In this document: piece by piece, positions 1 to 8,641 of the stretch
How the letters are laid out: the number at the start of each line of letters is the position of its first letter
How positions within the stretch are numbered: the stretch's first letter is position 1
NCBI GenBank assembly: GCA_946411215.1
Contig: CAMKDH010000006.1
Location: 1 to 33,501 of the forward strand
Source: an uncultured Treponema sp.
GTDB lineage: Bacteria; Spirochaetota; Spirochaetia; Treponematales; Treponemataceae
Reading direction: 5' to 3'
Length of the DNA: 33,501 nt
The notes under the pieces: generated by a model
Seen by the model: the letters and a program-made list of their open reading frames with translations, nothing else
What the model was told of the DNA's origin: nothing
Database searches by the model: none
Made by a program: the position numbers and the translations under genes

Positions 1-747
1 CGCTATATCACTATCGAAGAGATTTGCAATGCCTCTGTAAAATTTGTTTCTCCTTGTAAAAAGCCGATTTCTTCTTCTGAGCAGGTAAAAAAGGCAGCCC
101 TGAAGCTTCGCGATTTCTGGAATATTGGAAGCGATGGAATTATAAATGTAATTGATCTCCTTGAAGAACATGGCATTAAGGTTATGGAAATTGATGCTCC
201 AGAATCTTTTGACGGTTTGAGTTCTATGGTTAATAATATGTACCCTGTTATTGTTCTGAACAAGGATTTTCCTTCTGAACGCAAACGCTTTACTGCTCTA
301 CATGAACTTGGACATCTTATTCTTAATTTTAATGACTCAATTTCTGAAAAAAACGAAGAGACTCTTTGTAATCTTTTTGCAAATGAAATGCTTGTTCTGG
401 AATCTATCTTCAGACGAATTATTGGTGATTCCCGCCGCGAAATTACTTACCCTGAACTCCGTGCTGTTCAGATTCATTTTGGTATTTCCTGCGATGCCTT
501 AATGTATAAAGCTAAAACTTGTGGAATCATTTCTGAGCCCCGTTACAAATCTTATTGTATTCAAAAGAACAGAAATCCCGCATTCAAAGAACGAATTGAA
601 CAGTCTTATTATCCGCAGGAAGAGTCAAACCGTTTTAATCGTCTTGTTTATAATGCACTTAGTCACGAACTAATTACTATCTCTAAAGCTGCAAGTCTGC
701 TTCATACAAGTGTCGAACAGGTTCGTGGAGACTTAATGCCTGTATGA
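1..747 (+). CDS. ImmA/IrrE-family metallopeptidase domain protein, 5' truncated by the window edge
   Basis: Frame 1 is open from base 1 (RYITIEEICNASVKF...), so the listed ATG at 184 is probably internal. HELGH zinc-binding motif (FTALHELGHLILNF) at 301-315. An N-terminal XRE HTH may lie outside the window. Confidence 0.85.
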   Translation, partial: RYITIEEICNASVKFVSPCKKPISSSEQVKKAALKLRDFWNIGSDGIINVIDLLEEHGIKVMEIDAPESFDGLSSMVNNMYPVIVLNKDFPSERKRFTALHELGHLILNFNDSISEKNEETLCNLFANEMLVLESIFRRIIGDSRREITYPELRAVQIHFGISCDALMYKAKTCGIISEPRYKSYCIQKNRNPAFKERIEQSYYPQEESNRFNRLVYNALSHELITISKAASLLHTSVEQVRGDLMPV

Positions 748-1322
748 TAACAGAGAGAATAGTTATCAGCGATACAAATATTATTCTCGATTTATTGTTT
801 TTAAATATGCTTGATGACTTTTTTTCTTTACCCTGTGATATCTGTACTACTGATTTAGTAATTGATGAAATAGTTCAGCCAGCTCAGCAAAAGATACTTG
901 ATTCATTTGTTAAGTCTCGAAAGCTGGAAGTTGTACAGTTTTCTCCTTCCGAATTTTCTAATATCACTAATCTTTTTGTAATGAATCCTAATAATGCTTC
1001 TCTTACAGATTGTTCTGTCTGGTATTATGCAAAACAGACAAACGGAAGATTATTAACTGGTGATGGAAAACTCAGAAAAGCAGCAGAAAATGACAATGTA
1101 AAAGTTTCTGGTATCTTGTATGTTTTCGATAATCTTATTGAATATGAAATTCTTTCTAGAAACAAAGCTGCTGATTTACTTGAAAATCTAATAAAAGTAA
1201 ATATGCGTCTGCCAAAAGACGAATGTGAAAAACGTATTTTGACTTGGAGAAATATTTCTTTACAATCCAATTCCCCTAATGTAAAATTAACTATTACCTC
1301 AAACAATCGGAGTCAAAAATGA
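744..1322 (+). CDS. PIN-domain protein, putative toxin nuclease
   Basis: N-terminal ISDTNIILDLL, then VIDEI, LTDCS and LLTGDGKLRKAA, in the order of PIN acidic residues. Overlaps the upstream gene by 4 nt (ATGA). Confidence 0.8.
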   Translation: MITERIVISDTNIILDLLFLNMLDDFFSLPCDICTTDLVIDEIVQPAQQKILDSFVKSRKLEVVQFSPSEFSNITNLFVMNPNNASLTDCSVWYYAKQTNGRLLTGDGKLRKAAENDNVKVSGILYVFDNLIEYEILSRNKAADLLENLIKVNMRLPKDECEKRILTWRNISLQSNSPNVKLTITSNNRSQK

Positions 1323-4300
1323 AACACCGTAACTCTTTATTAAAAACTACTATACTTTTGTTAGGGGGGGGGCTGCTCGCGTTAACTAGTCTTACCTCCT
1401 GTGAAAATTTTATGAAGAGCGGGCAGGTGCGCGATGAAATTGTAGACGCAATTGCTTACAATAATGCTCCGTCTTGTACTGTTAATTTTTCTGGTGAAGG
1501 AATGGGCGAATTCCTTGGAAACAAAAAAGAAACCTTTAAAGTAGGTTACGCCGCACAGATTCAGTTTGAAGTAAATCAGGATGATTATTATTTTACAGGC
1601 TTCGAAGCAGTAACAAACGACAGCGAAAAAACTCCGCTCTCAGATTCTGTAAAGTTTGAAAATGCCGATGATGACAACCGCAATGCTTCAAAAGGTATTT
1701 ACAAATATAACGTTACAATCTTGAAACAAAGCAAAAACATTTTAATCCGCCCGGTGTGCAAGCTGCTTCCAAAAATCACCCAGATAACTCCAAAGTTTGA
1801 GTCCAGCGGCTGTGATCAGGATACACCAATTCAAATTACATTTAATAAGGCTGTTAATTCCGAAACCTTTGATCCTGCCAGTATTTCTATTTTTGCAGAT
1901 GAAGATCTTGCCCAATATTTCAACACACCGCAATTAACAAGCGATAAAAAAACAATTTATATTTCTCAAAAAGAACTTATCCTCAAACCAAATGACACAA
2001 AGAATTTTCTTAACATAGAAGTAGACTACAATTTCACTAGTCTTAAAGACGCAGATGGTCTCACTCTCACTGCACAGGGAACTCATTCATACAAAATTAA
2101 CAAAAGCTTTGGCGAGCAGAAATTTGTTAAGGTGCAGCCACAGACAGACGATGCATACGGAAAATTTCTTTCAACCGAAGAAAAAGACTGTACCGTCGGC
2201 TATACAATAGACATTCAGTTTACACTTAAAAAGCAGGATTACAAGTTTGTAAAGTTTGTTCCAGTAATTTCCAACGGTACCACAGAAACTTCAGCCGACT
2301 GCGTAATTTTTGAAAACGAAGAATACGACGACCAGACTGGAATTTACAAAGCAAGTGTAAAAGTAACAAAAGCTCTCAACGACAATGAAAAGATTATCAT
2401 CCGTCCTGAATGTATGCTTATTCCAAAAATCACTTCTGTTTATCCGCCAAAAGATAATACAAGTTACCCACAGGATACTTCCATAAAAATCTATTTTAAC
2501 AAAGCAATTAAGCTTTCTGATTTTGCTGACCAGAACGGTTTTCTTAAAAACATAATAATTACAACCGGTTCGCAGGATTTGCTCGATAATCAGAATGGAA
2601 AGACTCCATATTATAAATCTCCATATCTTGAAGATGAAGGAAAAACTCTTGTTATTCCGTTTGTTAGTGGTAACTATCTTATCAGTGATAATCAATCAAA
2701 AGATATAAAGGTAACGTTACAGCTTGAAGGTCTAAAAGACGCAGTAGAAGGTGAGAATGTTTTATTTGCACAAAATGAATATTCCTTCACTTATAAAATC
2801 AATGGCGAAAAAGATTCAACACCACCTGTTCTCAAAACTCTTAATATAGCCCGTACCCAGCAGGACGCTGTAAACGGGACAAATCTAATTACACTGGATC
2901 AATTTACCCATTATGCAACTAAGATAAATTATGGTGATGACAGCAGTCAGGTTGCAGCAAATATCCAGAATCATCATGTGAACAAGGTCTGGGTTTATTT
3001 TGAGGCAGAAGATGCAGATAGTGGGGCATCGTATCTGGAGATAAAAGAACAACTCATAAGAGATACAAGCGCAGTTGAAAAAGAGGGAATAGTTTTTGAT
3101 AAGGCCAATAGTGATTCTAATTGCATAAACAATCAAAGTGGAAGAAAAATTTTTAAAGGTTCTTTTGAATATGATTTTAAAAGCTTTGAAGATGGAGTAG
3201 TAAAACTTGAGTTTTGCCTTTTTGATTATGCAGGAAAATCAGTCTCAAAGACTGTGGATTTAGTAAAGGATACTGTTTGTGCACTAACTTCATTAACTTT
3301 CAATGATGTTGGCGAATTTCAGGATGATTCAGAAAACCAGCCATATACAATTACGATAGTTCCTTTGTTAAATGATTCGCCTTACCTAAGAGACTTGGAT
3401 GGTAATGAGTATTGCGACACAGTTCTCACTGCAAATGAAAATGATTTTTCTGGTTGTTCAAAAATAATTGGTTTTGAATACGGATATGATGAAAAAAACT
3501 TGTCTTACATCGATTTAAGCGAGCAGGAAGGCGAAAGTGTATACGCACAAAATTACGAAAAATACTATAAAAGAAAGAGTGTAGATTTTTTTGCGAATCC
3601 TTATAAAAAAATCATTATACATACAATAATGCAGGATACTGCAGGAAATATGACGACAATTTCAGATGTTATTCCTGCAACGCCAGAGGTTATTTTTTCT
3701 GATATAAAAATTGATGATTTTAGGTTTGTATTGAACAATATATCAGGATATTCACAGAATCAGATTGTATGCAATTTAATCAAAGATGGAAGTTTTATAG
3801 CTACAATTGCACCATCTTTGATTGATAATTCGACGGTTTCATTAACAACGTTAGGTGGTACTTATGTTTCAGTGGATAATCTTCCAGACGGAGATTATTC
3901 TGTTCGATTCTTTGTGAGAAGTGAATATAATAACGGTAAACAACGATATTCATACAGAAGTAAAAATAGCGTCATAGTCCGAAAATCAGGCAGCTCAGTT
4001 TCTCTTCTTACAGATACAGGTACAGCCACTGTTACAGAAAACGATATTCCTGATTTTTCTGTCACTGTAGAAAATCCTGTAATTAATTCCTCTAATAGAA
4101 TTGTGCATATAAAATATAATAATTTTGAACCTAATCCGGAATTCAATTATCTGATTTATTATGAGGGAATTAATTCAAAAGGATATTCTGTAAATAAAGA
4201 TTTTACAGTTCCTTCAGAATATGGAAGTTATTCTTTTAAAATTCTTGTGTTTGATAAACAGAATAATTCAGTTGAATCTCAGCCTAAAACTCTTGATTTG

Positions 4301-5203
4301 AGTTATGATAATGTTCCGCCGGTTATTCCAAAAATTTTTAGAAGCAACTACCTTGAATATGAACAGGTTATGTTCAATAAAAGTACACTTCGCATTAAAA
4401 TTGAAGATAAGAATCTTGGAAGCGAAAACCTTAGTATAAAATATATTATTAGCAATGATAGTTTAAAAAATATCGATTGGAAAAACGACAACAGAGTACA
4501 AATAAGCAAGCTTACCAAAAGTGAAGAACATGAAAATGAGTGGCTCTTTGATATTTTGTATTATGAAAAATCTTGTCCATATCATTGTTATGTTTATGTT
4601 CAGGATGCTGCAGGAAATTATGCAGAACAGCAGAGTAATTTGTTGATATCCAAATCAAATACAAGACTTTCGATTGCTTATCTAAACTCTGCCTTTTATT
4701 TATCAGGCAGCGGTGGTACAAAAATCATAAAATACATTAGTGATAATGAATGGAAAAATTGCGCAGACTCAAATATGACATTCACTGAAAGTGAGAAAAG
4801 TTCATTTATTTCGGCACAAAATTATAGTCATATTGATGTAGGTGCTGATGGTTATAAATATAGCTGTTCTGCTCCAATCTATTTCTATCCACCATATTTT
4901 ATAGCAAAAAACACTGAAACCCCTCTTGTTTGTGATTTAAAAGATATTTGTGTCGGGCAGTCAGGATTAAATGTCCTGGTAGATCAGCCGTGCTTTGTGC
5001 ATACAATGTATTGTCCTCGTAATCTTGGAAATAATCCAGAAACTTGGCTTGATGGCGGTATTGAAACAGGCCTTGTGATGAAACAAAAATCATTCACATA
5101 TACCTGGGACAACACCAGTCAGGTTCCCGATGACTACTACTACGCCATCATAGTCCACTTTGCCGACGGCACCACCGCCATGAGTGAGGTTATGCAATAC
5201 TAG
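1319..5203 (+). CDS. Large Ig-like repeat lipoprotein (1294 aa)
   Basis: Signal peptide plus lipobox-like LTSC (MKHRNSLLKTTILLLGGGLLALTSLTSC). Two copies of a VNFSGEGMGEFL/VQPQTDDAYGKFL...GY.. IQF module, each followed by a PKIT...P...F(N)KA Ig-like module. The N-terminus resembles the 4227-aa protein (CENFMKSG... vs CQNWMSSD...). Confidence 0.85.
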   Translation: MKHRNSLLKTTILLLGGGLLALTSLTSCENFMKSGQVRDEIVDAIAYNNAPSCTVNFSGEGMGEFLGNKKETFKVGYAAQIQFEVNQDDYYFTGFEAVTNDSEKTPLSDSVKFENADDDNRNASKGIYKYNVTILKQSKNILIRPVCKLLPKITQITPKFESSGCDQDTPIQITFNKAVNSETFDPASISIFADEDLAQYFNTPQLTSDKKTIYISQKELILKPNDTKNFLNIEVDYNFTSLKDADGLTLTAQGTHSYKINKSFGEQKFVKVQPQTDDAYGKFLSTEEKDCTVGYTIDIQFTLKKQDYKFVKFVPVISNGTTETSADCVIFENEEYDDQTGIYKASVKVTKALNDNEKIIIRPECMLIPKITSVYPPKDNTSYPQDTSIKIYFNKAIKLSDFADQNGFLKNIIITTGSQDLLDNQNGKTPYYKSPYLEDEGKTLVIPFVSGNYLISDNQSKDIKVTLQLEGLKDAVEGENVLFAQNEYSFTYKINGEKDSTPPVLKTLNIARTQQDAVNGTNLITLDQFTHYATKINYGDDSSQVAANIQNHHVNKVWVYFEAEDADSGASYLEIKEQLIRDTSAVEKEGIVFDKANSDSNCINNQSGRKIFKGSFEYDFKSFEDGVVKLEFCLFDYAGKSVSKTVDLVKDTVCALTSLTFNDVGEFQDDSENQPYTITIVPLLNDSPYLRDLDGNEYCDTVLTANENDFSGCSKIIGFEYGYDEKNLSYIDLSEQEGESVYAQNYEKYYKRKSVDFFANPYKKIIIHTIMQDTAGNMTTISDVIPATPEVIFSDIKIDDFRFVLNNISGYSQNQIVCNLIKDGSFIATIAPSLIDNSTVSLTTLGGTYVSVDNLPDGDYSVRFFVRSEYNNGKQRYSYRSKNSVIVRKSGSSVSLLTDTGTATVTENDIPDFSVTVENPVINSSNRIVHIKYNNFEPNPEFNYLIYYEGINSKGYSVNKDFTVPSEYGSYSFKILVFDKQNNSVESQPKTLDLSYDNVPPVIPKIFRSNYLEYEQVMFNKSTLRIKIEDKNLGSENLSIKYIISNDSLKNIDWKNDNRVQISKLTKSEEHENEWLFDILYYEKSCPYHCYVYVQDAAGNYAEQQSNLLISKSNTRLSIAYLNSAFYLSGSGGTKIIKYISDNEWKNCADSNMTFTESEKSSFISAQNYSHIDVGADGYKYSCSAPIYFYPPYFIAKNTETPLVCDLKDICVGQSGLNVLVDQPCFVHTMYCPRNLGNNPETWLDGGIETGLVMKQKSFTYTWDNTSQVPDDYYYAIIVHFADGTTAMSEVMQY
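1364..1372 (+). repeat. G9 homopolymer in the signal-peptide coding region
   Basis: ttgttaGGGGGGGGGctgctcgcg read directly. Confidence 0.95.
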
Positions 5204-5208
5204 GGAGT

Positions 5209-5240
5209 GGATTGCCACGGCCTGCGGCCTCGCAATGACG
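5209..5240. repeat. Dispersed-type palindromic repeat between convergent genes
   Basis: GGATTGCCACGGCCTGCGGCCTCGCAATGACG, with an internal GGCC-TGC-GGCC hairpin. The reverse complement begins CGTCATTGCGAG, a core also present at 11564-11575. Confidence 0.7.
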
Positions 5241-5242
5241 TG

Positions 5243-8200
5243 TCATAATTTTACCGCTTTCTTATGCTTTAAGAAGAACAACCAGCATTCAATCTTATCT
5301 TCAGAAATCTTTAGCATGCGACTGGCAGCCTTGCGATAACATTCCTGCTGGGCGCGGTATTTTTCGGTGTCTATTTCTTTATCGGATTTGTAATCTACAA
5401 TTGTGTAGGTGGCGTCGGGGTTTTCAAAAATCAAATCTATGGAGCCGGTGAAAATGTTTCCGTCGAGCATCATGCGGAAGGCCCATTCGGCGCGGTAGAA
5501 ACGGTTGGCAGTTTTGCATTGTTCGAGTGCTTTTCCTAAATCGCTTTGGGCAAACCATTCACATAAAGTTTTGCAGGAATCAAGAATCTGAGTCAAAATA
5601 TTTTCATTATCCGGGAGATTTTTTAGAAGCTTTGGGTCCGGCTGATATTTATCGCAAGGGGTACCGTTGGCCTGGGCTTCCAAAAATGCGTGCACGAGAG
5701 TTCCAAAATCGGCAGCAGTAAAATTTGGTGCTTCAAGATTGTCTTCTGGTGAATCAAAATTTTTACCGCTGTCTCCGTCCTGGGCTTTGGCAGCAAGATA
5801 ATCTTTTTCAAGTGATGAAGGAGTTTTTCTCTTAGACTCAGGCCATTCGTATTTTACAGCAGGCTCCTGACCAAACAATTTCTCTGCGGCCAGAACGTGG
5901 GTCTTTTCTGCTTCAAAAGAATCGGCATTAAAAAGTACCTTCTGCATGTCTTCACGTTTTACAGGCTCAAGTGCAAAAAGTCTGAAGGGGCGAGTGTTAA
6001 TTCTTTCTTCTGTAGAATAATAACGTACAAGATTTTCAATAAGTCTCAGGGACTCTTCTTTTGTTGCAGCTTCTGTTGCTTCGCGGTTCCAGCTGCCCAC
6101 AATTTCTACATAATTTTCGGCACGGGTAATTGCTACATAAAGCAACCTGCGGAACTCTGCAAGCTCTTCCAAAGCGGCTTCTTTTTCCTGGCGTGCAAAG
6201 AAATAATTTTTGGTCCCATTGCAGGGTTTAATTGTTAATCCATATTTAGGGTCAAAGAAAAACTGAGAGTTTGATGAACGGCTTGTAACATTTGTACAGC
6301 CATAAACAAAAACAAATCCAAACTGCAGGCCTTTGCTTTTGTGAATTGTCATAATGTTTACCGCATCGCCTTTTTCGAGAGGGTAGGTAAGTTCGTCAAC
6401 ATTAATTTCAACATCTTCTCCAAAAGAAGAAATTTCTTTATCTTTAATCTGACTCAGCTGATCTGCAAACCAGGCAATGCCTTTATCCTTCATGTCTGTC
6501 TGGCGGGCAAGTTCAAAGAGCATATCAAACTGTTCTGCATAAAGTGATTTTTTATAGCTGAACATTGTTTCGTATCGGTAGCCGCAGTCGTTCCACAAAA
6601 CTTCGAGCGTTTTTGTTAAAGGCCTGCTCAAAGTTAAAAGCTTCTGTTCTTCGTAAAAGTCCATGGCAGCAATATATTTTGCCCTTTCATTTTCATCCGG
6701 AATATCTTCCGCCTTATCTCCTGCAAGCACAGCTTCAACAGTTTCTTCCTTAAGATTTGCAAAAGGCGAAGCCAGATATCCCGCAAGCGAAATTCTATCC
6801 TGAGGATAAACACACAACTGGATGAAATTATAAATATCATTAATCGGCCCGTCAGAGAAAATCGAAGTATTCATGTCCAGCGTGTAAGGAATATTAAAAG
6901 CGTTAAGCCATTTTATAAGGTAGCGGCGGTCTGTTCGTCCCCTGTCAAGAATTGCAAATTCCGAATAAGGATAATTAATTCCTCTTTCTGCTGCTGCCTG
7001 TCTGAATTTAAGAATCTCTTGTGCTATGTGAATTGCCAGCTGATCCTTTTCTCCAAAGCAAACTTTTTTATCAAGATCTTTTGATTCCAGAAGCCTTATA
7101 TCAAAATGTTTGTTTTCTGTCTGACTTACCAGAGGCTGAGGAAGTTCTGTTTGACTAACAGGATCAAATTTAATTGCAGGTACTGTGTAATGTGCTTCGT
7201 ACAAGGCATCTGTCGTGCTGTCAAAAATCTCATCGTTTTCTCCAAAGATGCGGTTGAAGGTGGCAAGCAGCTCGTTGTCAGAACGGTAGTTGTAGTTCAT
7301 CTGCAAAAAGCATTCAGGCCCTAAATCTGATTTTAACTTATTAAAGACAGAAACATCTGCACCGCGGAATTTATAAATTGACTGTTTTTCATCTCCTACA
7401 AAAAAGAGCTTCTGTCCGTCTTCGGAATCAACTCCCTCTGTTTTGTTAAGCAGGAATAACAAGTCTCTGTTTTTTGCATTGTTATCCTGAAACTCATCAA
7501 TCATTATTTTTTCATATGCATTTTGTTCCTGAAGAAGAATGTCTTCCTGCTCCTTCAAAATTTTCAAGGCAAGCTCAGAGATATCTGCAAAAGTGAGATT
7601 TCCTCTTGTACGTTTTGAGTCATTTACAAGTGCAGTGAAATCATCAAACATCTTGTACAAATCAATCGTTTCATCAATCTGGGCCATGTAGGCACACAAA
7701 GGCATTATTGGTTCAATAAATTCTTCACGAAGAATTTTCTTTGACCCCTGAAGATTTTTTGTATAACCGCCTTTAGGAAATTTCATTTTGCTGATTTTTT
7801 TAAGACACTCATAAAGTTCGCCGGCGCACATTTTTGCAATGTCAAAACTTTCGGTTTGGAATGTGCTGACTTTTGAAAGCATATCAAAAACTGCAAAAGA
7901 CATTGCTATGTATTCATTTTGTCCTTTTGCCGCCAGCGCCTGTTTGCAATCGTTACCAAAGACATCAAGAAGCTCACCAAGATTTACAATCTTCACATTC
8001 CAGTCTTCAAGAAGTTTTTCTTTCTGCGCATCAATTTTGGAAACAAAAAAATCCTCTGGGTCTGCAAGCGTTGTATAATCATTTACTGCCTGGGCAAGAA
8101 TTGAATAAGCAAACGCTTCAAGCTGACCCGCCTGCGTGTATTTTTGAACACAAGGTCTGTCTTTGTTTTTAAGCACATAAGGAAGTGCAAGCTTTTTTAT

Positions 8201-8641
8201 ATCTTCAAGGGAGTCACTGCCTCCTGAGGTAAAATCTGGCCTTATTCCATAACGGTTGGCAGCCTGTTTTACAATGGAGTTACAGTATGAGTCCAGCGTT
8301 TGAATATGTGTATCGGAAAATTCTTCAAGCGCAAGCTGTGCCCGTTTTTTTTCTAAAGCGGGAGTTTCGGGATTTTGCGCAAAGAAAGAAAGTGTTTTAT
8401 AAATGCGCTCGTACATTTCTCCCGCTGCTTTTTTTGTAAAGGTCAAAGTGAGGATTTCCGGCGCCCTGATATTTTGAGACATAACAAGCCATGCAAAGCG
8501 CGTTGCAAGAACCTGGGTTTTTCCAGAACCCGCACCCGCTGCTACAATTGTGTTGTCTGTTCTGCAGCAAACCGCTCTTTGTTTTTCATCGAGCTTTTTC
8601 TTTATCTGTTCAAGAAGGTCAAGATATTTGTAGTCGCTCAT
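5243..8641 (-). CDS. addA: ATP-dependent helicase/nuclease, AddA (UvrD/RecB-like) type
   Basis: Walker A AAGAGSGKTQVLATRFAWLV, IMIDEFQDNN, FVGDEKQSIYKFRGAD, TIHKSKGLQF, LLYVAITRAE, and C-terminal nuclease motif GSIDLIFENPDATYTIVDYKSDKE. Confidence 0.92.
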   Translation of the reverse strand: MSDYKYLDLLEQIKKKLDEKQRAVCCRTDNTIVAAGAGSGKTQVLATRFAWLVMSQNIRAPEILTLTFTKKAAGEMYERIYKTLSFFAQNPETPALEKKRAQLALEEFSDTHIQTLDSYCNSIVKQAANRYGIRPDFTSGGSDSLEDIKKLALPYVLKNKDRPCVQKYTQAGQLEAFAYSILAQAVNDYTTLADPEDFFVSKIDAQKEKLLEDWNVKIVNLGELLDVFGNDCKQALAAKGQNEYIAMSFAVFDMLSKVSTFQTESFDIAKMCAGELYECLKKISKMKFPKGGYTKNLQGSKKILREEFIEPIMPLCAYMAQIDETIDLYKMFDDFTALVNDSKRTRGNLTFADISELALKILKEQEDILLQEQNAYEKIMIDEFQDNNAKNRDLLFLLNKTEGVDSEDGQKLFFVGDEKQSIYKFRGADVSVFNKLKSDLGPECFLQMNYNYRSDNELLATFNRIFGENDEIFDSTTDALYEAHYTVPAIKFDPVSQTELPQPLVSQTENKHFDIRLLESKDLDKKVCFGEKDQLAIHIAQEILKFRQAAAERGINYPYSEFAILDRGRTDRRYLIKWLNAFNIPYTLDMNTSIFSDGPINDIYNFIQLCVYPQDRISLAGYLASPFANLKEETVEAVLAGDKAEDIPDENERAKYIAAMDFYEEQKLLTLSRPLTKTLEVLWNDCGYRYETMFSYKKSLYAEQFDMLFELARQTDMKDKGIAWFADQLSQIKDKEISSFGEDVEINVDELTYPLEKGDAVNIMTIHKSKGLQFGFVFVYGCTNVTSRSSNSQFFFDPKYGLTIKPCNGTKNYFFARQEKEAALEELAEFRRLLYVAITRAENYVEIVGSWNREATEAATKEESLRLIENLVRYYSTEERINTRPFRLFALEPVKREDMQKVLFNADSFEAEKTHVLAAEKLFGQEPAVKYEWPESKRKTPSSLEKDYLAAKAQDGDSGKNFDSPEDNLEAPNFTAADFGTLVHAFLEAQANGTPCDKYQPDPKLLKNLPDNENILTQILDSCKTLCEWFAQSDLGKALEQCKTANRFYRAEWAFRMMLDGNIFTGSIDLIFENPDATYTIVDYKSDKEIDTEKYRAQQECYRKAASRMLKISEDKIECWLFFLKHKKAVKL

